Part shown: piece by piece, positions 1 through 11,640 of the stretch
Position numbering within the stretch: the stretch's first letter is position 1
Layout of the letters: every line of letters starts with the position of its first letter
NCBI GenBank assembly: GCA_004154925.1
Contig: QJNS01000228.1
Location: 1 to 64,000, forward strand
Origin: Monosporascus cannonballus
Lineage: Eukaryota; Ascomycota; Sordariomycetes; Xylariales
Length of the DNA: 64,000 nt
Direction: 5' to 3'
The notes under the pieces: generated by a model
Database searches by the model: none
What the model saw: only the letters and a program-made list of their open reading frames with translations
Told to the model about the DNA's origin: nothing
Made by a program: the position numbers and the translations under genes

Positions 1-92
1 CCGGGAGCTTCATAATTATCATAAGATTTAGGGAAATCCTTCGCCATAGCGTTAAGGGATTTCCTCTTAGCGGTCAACTCCGCCTGCCGTTT

Positions 93-281
93 TGTGAGAA
101 TACAGCCCCTATGAGGATGAGGCTGGTAGCCGACCAGCCACCGATCAGCCACCGACCCACTTACTAGTGTAAATCCACCATCTGGCAGCTAGTGGGAAAC
201 GCCAGATGGAAGTAACCTAATACACTCACTTCTTGGAATACGCTCTGTGACTGGTCGGAGATCACCTCACCCCAGCTCACA
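93..281 (+). repeat. Solo LTR, family 1 (TGTGAG...CTCACA)
   Basis: A 189-bp unit that begins TGTGAG and ends CTCACA, the short TG..CA inverted ends of LTRs. A near copy lies inverted at 7568-7755, with about eleven differences by eye, mostly C/T or G/A transitions. No 5-bp target duplication is visible (cgttt before, gctgt after), and no gag or pol lies beside it, though the left side is cut by the window edge. It is either a solo LTR or the end of an element extending leftwards. Confidence 0.7.
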
Positions 282-360
282 GCTGTCCATTATCTTACAC
301 GTTTCTTAAGGCCATTCCTAAACTCCCATATATCCTGCCACTTTGCGTAACGCCTATTAG

Positions 361-523
361 TGTCAGATATAAGGGACATCAGTTGTGTGTGTATTGATGA
401 CTAGTTGCAAGTGCTCTAGAACGCGCACTGCACTTTAAGGTGATCTAGTCCCGGAACATATATGTTCCGATCAGAGGGAATCTTCCGTATATGGGGTGCT
501 AGAGCACCCCCTGCTAGCCGACA
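361..523 (+). repeat. Solo LTR, family 2 (TGTCAG...CCGACA)
   Basis: A 163-bp unit almost identical to 12673-12837; only a few differences are visible, including a 2-bp indel in a TG run. It starts TGTCAG and ends CCGACA (CTGACA in the other copy). The flanks (attag / gatac) do not form a target duplication here. The high identity implies recent activity, and neither copy shows strong RIP-type decay. Confidence 0.75.
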
Positions 524-1014
524 GATACTTCTTGATCAAAAGCTATAGCTGTGGCTACGGCTGCTGCGCCGCAGGCGCAGCCACAACCTCCAAAATGGGG
601 TCCTGATCAAGATGAGGTAAAAGCTGAAGTCCCATCCCGAATTGGCACCCAGCAACTGAAGCCTGGAGGAGGTTGTTGCGCCGCAAGGGCATTAGGCCCA
701 ATTCGGCTGCCAGCAGCTAAGCTGAAAGCCCCTGGTCTATCGGTCTGTGCAGCTGCTGGTGTGGGGATTGCTTTCCTGCTATGTTGATGCATGAAGCAAG
801 TAGATATCTTTTCCAGTTACCGTTTGAAGCCATAGTGGCCTGATATATTAGGCATCTAGATACCAATAGCTGGTCTACTTTTTAAAGTGCAGCTTACCCC
901 TCACATTCAATTGTGCCCATATCGCAATCTTGCTCCTGATCAATCCACACACATTGTGATACTCTGTTTACTGGCATATTACTACAATCACTAATTTATG
1001 CGAATTAAAGCATC
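524..1014. other. Intergenic, no gene supported
   Basis: Mixed-composition sequence between a solo LTR and a gene remnant. A 78-codon open frame at 551-787 is Ala/Pro/Gln-rich, lacks any recognisable domain and is mirrored by an open frame on the other strand, so it is not called. Confidence 0.4.
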
Positions 1015-1592
1015 ATGGATTTCTTATTCCTTATCTTCAGTCTCTGTATTTGTTTGATTGTATACCGGTCAAAAAGTAATAGAGCTTTCGCCGAGCATAT
1101 TCGCCAGCAAGATCAACAGTTCCTTTCTACGTGCCTGGACTTTGGCAAGACCATCAAAATTAGTCAAAATACCACCATCAAGCTTAATGAGAATGTCGCC
1201 TTGGTCGATTTTCAGCATCCTGGGGACAATCTTTTATGCACAACCTGTACGACAGCTCGAGAAGACGCTTAAAGGGAAACGGTTCATCGGCCTCGCAGTC
1301 GCTCTTCTCGGAAATATGGATCCATCACCTAGTGGTAACTTTTTATCCAAACTATTGGCAAACGCCGTTCGTCACCGAAGCCAGTAAGCAACTACTCATT
1401 GGATGGATTAGTCAGCTTAATAAACCAGTGTATACACCTCTGAATATAACAACAAAAGGGAAGGGAACTGCAAATGTACCACAGGGTCTAAATGGAGTCG
1501 TTTTTGCAGTGGTAACCGTTCAGCAGCCAGATGATGTAAATGATCTAGCTCCTGCGACCCTGGCTGGGCCAGTGGCTATGACCCTGTCCTAG
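1015..1592 (+). pseudogene. Frame-disrupted gene remnant, unknown
   Basis: Three overlapping plus-strand open frames (1015-1272, 1058-1387, 1236-1592) sit in three different phases, as expected of one coding sequence with frameshifts. The last frame has the most protein-like composition and ends in a Gly/Pro/Leu-rich tail before TAG at 1590-1592. I do not recognise the family; a secreted or ferritin-like fungal protein is only a guess. There is no good start context and no visible intron that would join the frames. It could also be chance frames in non-coding DNA. Confidence 0.25.
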
Positions 1593-2380
1593 CGAGACAG
1601 TCTAGTTTTCCCATGACTGGGATTTATTTTACGTTAGATAGGTGGAATTTGTAGAATCTCATTTTGGGCCTACGCACAATTTTTTTCATTTTTTAATTTA
1701 ACGTTATAATTTTTTTATTTATTTACTTATTTACTTATTTAACGTCTCTCCCTGTGTGGCGAAAAACCCCCGTGTCGAAATGAATTTAGGGGCAGTTCTT
1801 AAACTTTTAGCAAAGGCGGCTGATTCTGAATATATTTAGGTTTTTCCGAAAAAGTATTATGGGGCTTGTACCCCAGGTATCTTGAAATTTACTTGTGGGT
1901 TAGTATCCATTTAATTGGCGATGCACCCAATTAAAATTAGTTATTTTTTTAAGTTTGGTGAATGTACGGACATAAGCATTCAGCTACGAAATCGGTACTG
2001 AAAGGATTGTGGGTTAATAGCTGAATTATTTTGATTCGTCGAAATTTCCGACCTTTGTACGATTTAACCAAAAAAGGTCATTCAGCAAGCCATGCTGAAA
2101 GTTTGAGAACTGTACCAGAATCCCTTGGATTTGTATACGATTTTAACGTTTCTGACCTGTTATTTGGACTGTCACCTGTATGTGCGTTTCCATATCATCA
2201 AAGTTGCTAACAATCTTTTTGCTGTAGCTACTTCTTCAACCATTTTCTTCACACAGGCCTTCCTGTATACGCACAATAATCAGTCCACATCGCTGTTGCC
2301 ACACGATCCCTAAAGGCATTTATTTTTAGACCCGATTTATTGTTCGAAAGACCTGCGAATAACATGGTTTTTTCATCCCG
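1593..2380. other. AT-leaning spacer
   Basis: T-rich stretches around 1681-1742 and no supported gene. It lies downstream of the Harbinger-like transposase and may contain that transposon's end, but I could not find a convincing terminal inverted repeat. Confidence 0.4.
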
Positions 2381-3616
2381 TTACGAAGGTGGTACGTTAA
2401 AACGGGCAGCGAATTCGAGGATTCGGGCAACTTCATGGCCATCCATCCCATCATCACCTTCTTCATCGTCAGGTATGGCTTCAAGCTGATTTGCGAAATT
2501 GTGAATCGTTGCTAACGCGTATATAAAAAGCACCTGATCATTTACAGCGTATTCGGCCGCGCTTGTCCTCACGATTTTCCACCGTTTCTTTAGGATACCG
2601 AATATTCGTTCCGCCGTCACTTTGAGCGAGCTATGCCTTAGATTATATAGCTCTTGATAATTCTGAGGGCGTTGATTGACGGCAGCCCATTCCTTTAAGT
2701 GGTATCTTACGCCTAGATACGGCGTAATTATTCCCTTTCTAGAGGTATATCCCGAATCTGCTAACAGATATTTCTCGCGAGGTATATTGAAGCCATCCAT
2801 CGTGGCGAACTTGAGTACCGTTTTATCGTCCATCGATCCCTTGTAGCCGGCGTACACATACGCAAAGGTCATATTCCAGTTCACCACCATCAGTACGTTC
2901 TGTGCGAGGAAGTCCTTGCGGCAACGCCATACCTTCGCCTGGCTAGCCGGTACATGGGCGTGAATCAGCGTACCGTCGATAGCCCCGATACAGTCCTTGA
3001 AGTAAGGCCACCGGCGATAATCCTCTCGGACCTTATCAGTTACTTCCTGAAGGTCTGCCGGACGGACGAAATCAGCATACAATACTTAACAGGCGTCAAG
3101 TACCTGATGGAAAATACTGTTGATCGTACTGATAGAGTGACCCCAAACGAACCTAGCGTTGCGTTGAGGTTCGTTAAAAGCGTACATCCAGATGAAAATC
3201 ATCAACTTCTGGTGAATGGATATATCCGTTCCATCCTGAAGGCATGTATTATCTTTCATCCACTGCTCAAGAGCTAGGAAAGTGGTCTTTCCCATTCGAA
3301 AAGTATCAAGAAATTCGAGATCGCTAACGTTGAAAATGTGGTAATTAGCGATATTCTCTCCGGAAGGCTTCATTAACTAATAGCTTTCCAATAGCCCGTT
3401 AAGCTCGATACCACGATAACCTCGCGGCTGTTCTTCTTCGTTAGCAGCAAGGTCGAGGGCCTGTACAACTGCCCTAGCCATCGCTAGCCAAAACTGGCAT
3501 ATAACAGCTACAATATCCACGTTCTCGAACGGCATGACAGTTGTCGGGCATCGACGTTCGACAATAGTTCTATGAGGTTTGGCAATAGTTCTATGATGTT
3601 CGACAATAGTTCTCAT
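2381..3616 (-). pseudogene. PIF/Harbinger transposase with two stops
   Basis: One continuous minus-strand frame of about 412 codons, interrupted by TAG at 3377-3379 and TAA at 3086-3088. The C-terminal part (2381-3082) is a DDE_Tnp_4/HARBI1-type nuclease. The first Asp is in GAIDGT, the second in LADSGY, and the acidic third in TAERIFGILKKRW, so all three catalytic positions are kept. The middle part (3086-3373) is the usual upstream region with helix-turn-helix character. The N-terminus is uncertain: the first 27 codons cover a 21-bp repeat, and Met at 3535 is an alternative start. PIF transposases cut and paste DNA with 3-bp target duplications. With all catalytic residues but two stops, the gene is probably a recently silenced copy. 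Read-through, or an error in the assembly, is possible. Confidence 0.85.
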
Positions 3617-3619
3617 GAG
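3556..3619. repeat. Three-unit 21-bp tandem repeat
   Basis: Three imperfect copies of a 21-bp unit containing CAATAGTTCT, at about 3556-3576, 3577-3597 and 3598-3619. They encode the repetitive RTIVE/RTIAK segment at the proposed N-terminus of the Harbinger-like frame, which suggests the true start may be inside, at 3535. Confidence 0.7.
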
Positions 3620-4760
3620 ACTAACGACTCATGAGGTCATAAAGGGCAAAATCAGTGTGAGTGGCCGCTGCTTCAGTGGCCGCGACGGCAGCTTCCCGTC
3701 GCGGTCGCTTCTTCAGCGGCCGCGATGGGCTAGCCGGTCTAGGCCTAGATGCCAAGGGTACATCAAAAAAATTCTTCGCGGCCGCTGAGATCCATCGAAC
3801 ACACCCTTAGGTACCTATTCGACACAGGAGATGTAGGTACTGTAAATTCTAAAATAAGGTTGGGACGGGAACGGGATGCCACATGCATTCCCAGTGGGTA
3901 CATACCCGTACGACGCCTAGTAAGGGATACAGTACGAAGTAAATAATAAGATCTCTTCGTTTTGACATCTAGTTCTCTCTATTTTCCTTTTTCTTTCCTC
4001 GCAGTCTCAGGTTAATGTATTGTCGCATGTGTGTGGGGGGTTGGCCGTGGCTCTAGGTAATCTTTCGCTTCCAAGCCAGCAGTGACAGCTGCCGTTCGTG
4101 CCGTTTTGGCCCCCAGTCCAGTCAATGGCGGTTGACCAGCCCGACATTAGACCCTTGATGATCTATCCCTGACCAAGCCCGATCGTCCGTCTCTTTTCCT
4201 CTGGTAGATCTTTTCTTTCCTGACGTCGCGTCCTTAGTGCAAAAGCGGGAATTTGGCCATGGAATGACCCCAACCCATCCATCAACCTCGCATCGCCAGA
4301 CTCCACAGTCAGGAATGTAGTGGCAGAAGCTGCGATAACCAGCCCGTTCATGCCATTCCTTCGCTTCCTTCTCGTCGCCATCGCCAGTCATTCTGACTTT
4401 CCCTAAGACTACGGTCGCTGCTTACTGTACCTTTAGCATCTAGCCAGGTAATAATCCTGACGGGTATCGGCTTAACGGTAATCAATCCTGACTGAAGTCT
4501 GACCTCGGTGGATCGCGTTTGTCGTCCGCCTGCTCTCGCTATTTCCTCTCTTCTCTTGCTTCATGCATCTAGAATACTATAGGTAACACAATACTCGACA
4601 CACACACTGTTCATAGTCGAACCGACCCCCGCCCGACGCTCCGAGGGCCACGCCCGTTTGGGGGTATTCAGCGATTTGGTCCCTCAACCCTCCTGAGATG
4701 CCGTCGTTGACTTCAGAGTGATTTGGTCTAGATTGCAAACGCCCCCGTCGTTCCGTATTC
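3620..4760. other. Intergenic between transposase and GT31-like gene
   Basis: GC-balanced sequence. A hairpin with 9-bp arms (CCGCGACGG at 3680-3688, complement at 3696-3704) sits in a GGCCGC-rich patch at 3661-3725. A minus-strand open frame at 4122-4391 has no recognisable domain and is not called. The last several hundred bases before 4761 should hold the promoter and 5' leader of the glycosyltransferase gene; no clear TATA box was seen. Confidence 0.4.
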
Positions 4761-6440
4761 ATGTTTTCCAGGATACCTCGCGTCTTTGTCTCGGCCAGCA
4801 TCGCTCTACTCTTCTTCGTCTTCTGCACGACATTATATCTCTACCATAATGCGCCCGTCTACCATGCGACGGGGAATTCCCCCGTTCCAACTTCAAAGAT
4901 AGAAGAACACTGGGATCAGCCGAGTCAGGACGGGGTGTTCCAAGATGTCAAAGGCGACGGTGCCTCCGCCGCGACGGACATAGATCCGGCCGCATCACCG
5001 ACCGTCAGCGCAAGCACATCTTCTGACGGGTCGGACAAGCCCCCGGCAACAGGCCAGGAACATGTGAAGAAACCAGAGCAAGGGGTTGAGCCGGATAAGG
5101 ATCTTGGCCATAACCCCGGACAGTCGACGGCATCGCGACCCTCCGGGATGGGTTGTCTCGCGGATGTCCAGTTCCTTACGCGGGCGGCGACGGAACAGAA
5201 CCTGACAGAACGTGTACGGTACACGCGCAGCTGCATCAAACCCGTTTTCTCGGCCAAGGTCGACAGGGACGAAGTCGTCAACATCAGCGAGCCCATTTTC
5301 AAAGGCGCGACGGAGCTCGATCTGTTGGACTGCTGGGATATTCAGTTGCCCGAATGTTCTCCCGTCAAGCTGACAGTCCCCAATCCGTATCCCAAGGGGG
5401 ATTACGCCCATCTCATTTTCGGTGTCGCGACCAGTTATGAGCGCCTCAACGACTCGATACCGGCTTTTGCCCACTGGTTATCCGGCACCCGATCGAAACT
5501 GATCGCTTCCGTGACCGACATTCAGGAGAAGAATAGAACCGAGATGGGATATCTCCAGGATAAATTTCAGGCCTCCGGCATCGACTCGGTCATGGTGAAA
5601 CCGCTCGATCCGGAATTCAAGACGTCGCAAAATCACTTCGGCGTGCTGAAGGACATGGTCGAATACAGCGGCCCGGAAACCCAGTGGTTCGCTCTCCTAG
5701 ACGACGATACCTTCTTCCCCAACCTCAAGCCCCTGTCCGATGCGCTGGCCAAGCTAGATCATACTAAGGACGCCTACGTGGGAACCTTGTCCGAGGACTT
5801 CTCTTCGATTCGGAATTGGGGCTATATGGCCTTCGGGGGCGCTGGCGCATATCTCTCCGCTCCGCTTGCCGTGAAACTTGCCGAGAAAGTATTCGAGTGC
5901 ATCAAGGAGTCTTCGCTCTCGGAGGGCGACGTCATCACCCGGGAATGCGTGTACACCAAGTCCAAGGCTAAGCTCACAATCATGCCTGGCCTCTACCAGC
6001 AGGACATACAGGGCGACGCCAGCGGGTTCTTCGAAGCCGGCCTGAGACCTATCAACCTGCATCACTGGAAGAGCTGGTTCAAGGCGCCGGTCACCGCCAT
6101 GGCGAAGGCGGCCGATTTCTGCGGCGACTGCTTCCTGCAGAGGTGGCGCCTCGGGAACGATACCGTCCTCTCCAACGGGTACTCCGTCGCCAGGTACCGC
6201 GACGGCCTCGACGCTGTCGACCTCACCACGTTGGAGGGCACTTTCGACAAGCTCGATGGGGACTTCGACTTCAGCATCGGTCCGTTCAGGAAGCCCTATC
6301 CGAAAAAAAGGAAGAAGTCGTACAAGCTGCTCGATGCTGAGATTACCCAGCGGGGAGATCTGAGGCAGCTGTACGTATGGAAGGGCAACGAGACCTTAGG
6401 CGAGTTAGACGAGGTCGTGGAGATGATCTGGCAAAAATGA
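4761..6440 (+). CDS. Type II membrane glycosyltransferase, GT31/Fringe-like
   Basis: A single-exon gene of 559 aa. A short cytoplasmic tail is followed by one hydrophobic anchor (about residues 9-29), then a Pro/Ser/Asp-rich stem to about residue 125, then the lumenal catalytic region. The latter carries the acidic DDDTFF motif expected to bind the nucleotide-sugar and metal (about residues 315-320), then a GGAGAYLS segment typical of fungal Fringe/DUF604-type GT31 proteins, with several Cys for disulfides. The layout points to a Golgi enzyme adding a sugar to a glycan; donor and acceptor cannot be told from sequence. The start at 4761 is the first Met and gives a complete anchor. The frame is intact, with no RIP-type stops, unlike its neighbours. 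The basic KKRKK patch near the C-terminus is unexplained. Family fairly sure, substrate unknown. Confidence 0.85.
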   Translation: MFSRIPRVFVSASIALLFFVFCTTLYLYHNAPVYHATGNSPVPTSKIEEHWDQPSQDGVFQDVKGDGASAATDIDPAASPTVSASTSSDGSDKPPATGQEHVKKPEQGVEPDKDLGHNPGQSTASRPSGMGCLADVQFLTRAATEQNLTERVRYTRSCIKPVFSAKVDRDEVVNISEPIFKGATELDLLDCWDIQLPECSPVKLTVPNPYPKGDYAHLIFGVATSYERLNDSIPAFAHWLSGTRSKLIASVTDIQEKNRTEMGYLQDKFQASGIDSVMVKPLDPEFKTSQNHFGVLKDMVEYSGPETQWFALLDDDTFFPNLKPLSDALAKLDHTKDAYVGTLSEDFSSIRNWGYMAFGGAGAYLSAPLAVKLAEKVFECIKESSLSEGDVITRECVYTKSKAKLTIMPGLYQQDIQGDASGFFEAGLRPINLHHWKSWFKAPVTAMAKAADFCGDCFLQRWRLGNDTVLSNGYSVARYRDGLDAVDLTTLEGTFDKLDGDFDFSIGPFRKPYPKKRKKSYKLLDAEITQRGDLRQLYVWKGNETLGELDEVVEMIWQK

Positions 6441-7567
6441 CCGGGGTGATAGATCAACGGGGTCAGGCATCGGCGTCTAACGGATGACACATCATTGATG
6501 TTTTTCTTGGGTTTGCTGTTGTGCGGTGGTGGTTATGGTGGAAGTGATTTGCATGCGGAATCGGATATTTTCGTAGCACGGCCAGGCGCACAGCATTGCC
6601 TCGGGTCACAGAAGGGCTTGGTATACTGCATCATGTTGCATCTATTTTGTAGAACATACATTGGGAAAACCATCGTTAGTTATAATAAAATCGTTCCGGC
6701 TTATCGGTGATTACATATTTGATACTACCCCTTTAGCGGTTCACGTAGGATCTGACAGCAGTGGGCTTAGTTCCGTAACAGCTCTATGCGTTTCCCGAAA
6801 GTTGCCCTCAGCAATTACCTTAGTCGTGCATGTACCTGAGCTGCCGCTGCTTTAGCCTGAGCCGTGGGTGAGCCGTGGGTGAGCCTGGCGGGTCGTCTAC
6901 GGCACAGCCACAGAGCCCCGTTTATGGCCACCCCGGCTGCAGTTTGCCATTTACCGAAAATAGAAACAACTATGCAGGGATAGTTTTTAAGTCCCCTTTT
7001 AAGCCCATGCATAATAAAAACTTATTATAATTTCCAATCCATTTACTATCTATTAAATATTTTCCCGTTATATAAATTACAATATTTGCGATATATTATT
7101 TAAATTACTAAATATTAATACTTAAATATTATATATATTTATTTTTTAAAAAAGCGAACTTATTATAATTATTTATTTCCAAAAAAGCTATATAAAAACG
7201 AAAAGCTGGAAATAATTAACGGATTAAAAAAACTGTATTTCGAAGATGATTTTAAATAGACTCTAGATAGCTAAATAATGTAAAATAAAATATGTAAAGT
7301 AAATAAATAATTTTGTTAGTATTACTTTGTTAAAGCAAATAATTATTTCGCTGGATTTTTAATAATAAGGTAGTATAACGATAACGTAAAACGGTATAGG
7401 CCAGAACGATTTTAGCAATTAAAACTTATAAATTTAAGCTTACGAAGGAAATGGAAAAGAAAACGGCAAAATCGAAATTACCTAATCTAGTTCTGGTTTG
7501 ATAATTTTCCAACTAATATCGATAATGCAAGCTTACGGAAACAAAAATATGTAAGATAATGAGTAGC
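6441..7567. other. 3' flank, then AT-rich non-coding
   Basis: Up to about 7,010 the composition is balanced and probably includes the 3' untranslated region of the GT31-like gene. From 7,010 it changes abruptly to AT-rich, TpA-rich sequence without a gene, in the style of RIP-mutated repeats elsewhere in the window. Confidence 0.4.
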
Positions 7568-7755
7568 TGTGAGCTGGGTGAGGTGATCTCCGACCAGTCG
7601 TAGAGCAGATTCCAAGAAGTAAGTGTATTAGGTTACTTCCATCTAGCGTTTCCCACTAGCTGCCAGATGGTGGATTTATACTAGTAAGTGGGTCGGTGGC
7701 TGATCGGTGGCTGGTCGGCTACCAGCCTCATCCTTATAGGAGCTATATTCTCACA
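7568..7755 (-). repeat. Solo LTR, family 1, inverted copy
   Basis: A 188-bp unit, the reverse complement of the LTR at 93-281, with TGTGAG..CTCACA ends. Most differences from that copy are transitions toward A/T. No target duplication (gtagc / aaata). Confidence 0.7.
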
Positions 7756-8156
7756 AAATAATTCCCGTCTTAGTTAATATCTTAAGGATTACACGTTAAA
7801 AGCGCCAACCTAATATAGCGTATAAACGTTCTATAACGGAGATGATGGATTTCGGTAAAAGCAAAAGTGGAAAAGGGAAAAGACAAGAAATGTTTTTACG
7901 AAAAAAAGACGTCGGAAAATGCCAATCCAAAGGGTTAAAGGAAATCGTCTAATAATAAAGTAAAAAACGGGCATAAATAATACCTCTTTAAGCATTTATA
8001 CCTAAATAATAACTAATTAAGGAATTTCGTATTTATATTTGCCTTAAAGGGCAGTTAATATTATATAATATTAAAAATTTCGCAAATAATATTTTCGGAA
8101 TAACAGATATAAATCGAGAAAGCATAATTCTTAAACTGGATCCATTACTATAAAAG
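7756..8156. other. AT-rich, no gene
   Basis: A RIP-like AT-rich stretch between two solo LTRs of different families. Nothing recognisable. Confidence 0.4.
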
Positions 8157-8592
8157 TGTTACGTCCAGAAGGGACTCCACTAGACCCAGAAGAGGCCTGA
8201 AGAGTTGGAGACGTCTGGGCTCCACCTTCCTTGGGTAAACCTCGGGTCTCTGTCAATCTCCGGAGACACCAGGAGACCAGCAGACATCGGCTACCATGGT
8301 CTCTCGTGATCTCCAGAGACCACGAGAGACGTGAAGAATGGGAAGGATATATATATGATCAGCCATTGCTCCTGTAAATAGCTACCTACTTAGTTCCGCT
8401 CCTTAGCTATCAACCTAAGCTCTCAGTTCAGAGGCAACTGCACCGTTCTCTAATTGAGGGAAGAGTACTTTAAATCTCTTTAACGAACAGAACCCCAGTG
8501 AATCATTCCTCGCCCTATTGTTACCTGCAAATCAAGACCCCATTTCGGATACTGCTCATACCTCCAGGTGGATGTATGATAGGTTCGTTACA
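8157..8592 (+). repeat. Solo LTR of the chromovirus B family
   Basis: A 436-bp LTR running from TGTTACG to CGTTACA. It is homologous along its whole length to the LTRs of element B at 35643-36071 and 42451-42879. Flanking AAAAG at 8152-8156 and 8593-8597 is a perfect 5-bp target duplication, so this is an insertion later reduced to one LTR by recombination. It keeps a much higher GC content than the two B LTRs, meaning it largely escaped RIP or is younger. Confidence 0.9.
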
Positions 8593-8597
8593 AAAAG

Positions 8598-11500
8598 AAA
8601 GCAGCCGGAGATAGCAGATCCGTTTATCGTGTAACTCGTCGAACCAGGAAAAAATTCGAAAATTAAATATAAATATCGAAATTAAAAAGTAAAGAAGTTA
8701 TATTAAAGTTATTATATAGTTAATTTTCTTTACATATCGTCTAGAATTATATTTGATAAATTTTAATTTTTGCTAATAAAAAATTAAAATCGAATCTTTT
8801 TTATCGTTATCTCTATGTTTCTACTTTGTTATTTTTGTATTTGGTTATTTTATCACTTATTAATCGGCGTTATGTTTTCTAAATTTACTTTTTTAAAAAT
8901 TCGCGTAAGGAAATTAAACCGTTTAAATAACGTAATATAATTATATTAACTTAAAAAAGGATTTAGAAATTCCGTAAAGAATTTAATAAAGCCCAGTTTT
9001 TTATGGAAAATGGCGTTAAATAATTAATTTTTATAAATTTGGTTTTTTTATAAATTCGTTTTTTCTAACTATAAAAAGCTGAAAATTTAAACTTAAAATT
9101 TTCTCAATTACATTGTTTTTTTGCCTTGCCTTTAATTAAAGGGGTATGTTTATTATGCTGGAATATTCTAAATCCGCTTTTTTTTAACCTCTTTTGCCAG
9201 TACGTGGCAAGAAGTCGGCGATATCGAAAAAAACGGTTCGGCAGTAATGCCAGAAGGATTTACGTTTGTAATACCGCCTTAGAAACTAGAAGATTCCGTT
9301 TGCGTAGTATAATTTTATTGCTTCGAGGGGATGGACCCAGAGGTTACGCGAAAAAATAAACTGATTACGGTTTTTTTATATAGATAACTTTTTTATGAAG
9401 GGGGTTACGTAGAAAAGCTGATAGTATTTTATAAATCTAGCTGAGTGGGAATCGAAAAGGGACATGGAATAGTCCGAGAAGTTCCCTTCGGTATAGTAGC
9501 AGTAGGTAGAAGAAACTTTAAACTATAAAGGTTTTTGAGCGAATTTTACTAATAAAGCTCCAGTGGATTTAGAAATTAAATTGTCCGTAATCCTAGGCCG
9601 TACGTAAGTTACATTATCGCTTACTTTAGGCGGACCCTTTTCTTTGTTTTTTGTTTGTTTATGTTACGGTTTGGGGGTACCGTACAAGCTCCAGTATATA
9701 TATAGCTGTAAGCACCAGGATGATTGCCACAATTGCGATCATTCCACCAATCTTTTGAGCCCCGGTGGTGTAACGGTATGGTGCAGCCGTAACATAACAG
9801 CGCTCAAAAATAAAACTCGAAACTTAACTTTAATAAATTACATTTTACATTTAACGATTGTAATATATTTTAAAGGTCGGATATTATGATTAATATTTTT
9901 ATACCGGTACTATTTCCAATTATAATAACTAACGCCAACTTAAAAAAAACATTATCAAACAAATTCTAAATCTAAATGCGCAAACGGTTTTTAACCGACT
10001 TAAATATACTAAAATTAAACAAATTAACTATATAATACATTAAAATACGCGTGAAAAGTAAGTAAATGCTGAGAGTTTTTTTTAGTTATTAAAACTTGAT
10101 ATAACGTATTTTAATTGCAAAAGAATTAAATAAAAAAATATATATGTTTTACAAATATTGTAAACTTTTGCCGATTATTATTAGGAAATATAACATTGCA
10201 AAAAAAGTTGCTTATACTTTTAATAAAACAAATCTGTAATTCAGATACTAATGTTATCTAGTATAATAATTATAAATCTTAAAAATATAAAACACATAAA
10301 TATACGGCGATAAAAAAGAAAAATATATTGAAATTATATAAATTATTAATTTATAAAATTAAGTTTTATTCCTAAGGTTTACCGCGCAAACCTTGACATT
10401 TTCTAAGTTATATTTTTGATCTATGCTAGATTGTAAAAACAGCGAACATAGATAGAGTTTATAAGGATTTTAAGGTCTATTAAGATCGAAACATATTAGC
10501 AAGTACATAATAATCGGCTTTACAGTAAATTTTTACGGAATAAAGATATATAATTTATTTTAGTTATAAAATTACTGATTAAGTTTTATATTTAAAAATG
10601 TGTTATACATTATTTAATGTATAAATTATATCGTAAAATGTTTTTCTATATATTTAGCTTAACTTAAAAAATGCGGCTTAAAGTTATTACATGCTTTATA
10701 TAAAATTAAGTTTTATTATAATTATTATTGTTCTATATATAAATTATATAAAATTTTTAAATCGAAAAGGTTTACAACTAATTAATAAAGAGTTTGAAAC
10801 AAATTCAATATATAATAAATTGATATTTAAATATATATATATTTAAATATTTTTTATCAATTTTAGCTTTTTAATATAATTTTTTATAGAACGTATTTAT
10901 AAGTTTTATATTAAATATGTAATATAATATTATTAGATATATATTATGAAAAAGCTTTATCGGTCTTTAACACGCGTATAAAATTGATATAACGTTTAAT
11001 GATATTAAATCGAGATTCATAAAAAATGAACCTATTATAGTTGATTATAATAATAGCCCTTTTATTTAAAGCTTTCTGTAATTATATTTATACTTACTAT
11101 ATTACAGTTTATTTTCTCCTGTTTTATTTTTTCTCTGCTTATAAAAACCCTCAAAAATATCTGAAAAACAACGAAAAAAACATATTTATAAAGAAATCAA
11201 AAATTTACTATAGTAACTCGCACGTAAATATAATTAAAGCAATTAATTTTTAAATAAAAACAAATAATCTATTACTTCTATATAAAATTATACTTTTTAA
11301 AATAAAAAACGTTTAAATATACAAAATAAACAATATATTAAATAAACATTAAAAACTCCGTTTTAAAAAAGGTATTACATAAAAAAGGCAAACTTTTTTA
11401 TTCTAAAAAAAGCAAATAGAAAATTCAAAACTAATAAAAAATAAAAATATTTCATATAAAAATATTAAACTGAAAAAGCGGAAATATAGCGTTTATGGCA

Positions 11501-11640
11501 AACTCGGATATAATCTGCGAACTTGTTAAAAAGCTGTAAATACTTCTAGCGAAAAAGAATCCGATGAATTTTACGGATTCGATGTATTATAGTTAATTAA
11601 TTTGAATTTGTTATTGCGAAACATTAAAAAACGGCTCACT
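8598..11640. other. AT-rich RIP-like block, no gene recognised
   Basis: About 3 kb of AT-rich sequence, with scattered less mutated patches at 9,120-9,360 and 9,640-9,800. A short frame at 9126-9359 has no recognisable domain. An 8-bp inverted repeat (TTTTGAGC at 9753-9760, complement at 9802-9809) encloses a GC-richer loop. This is probably decayed transposon, but I cannot assign a family. Confidence 0.4.

Noticed and set aside
551..787. Ala/Pro/Gln-rich 78-codon frame
   Set aside because: Low complexity, open on both strands, follows an LTR directly.
4122..4391. Minus-strand 89-codon frame upstream of the GT31-like gene
   Set aside because: Overlapped by a second frame in another phase, no domain, no splice pattern; most likely chance.
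9753..9809. tRNA-like stem with GGTGGTGTAACGGTA
   Set aside because: Only one 8-bp stem; no TTC loop with GGTTCGA, no anticodon arm. Not a tRNA gene.
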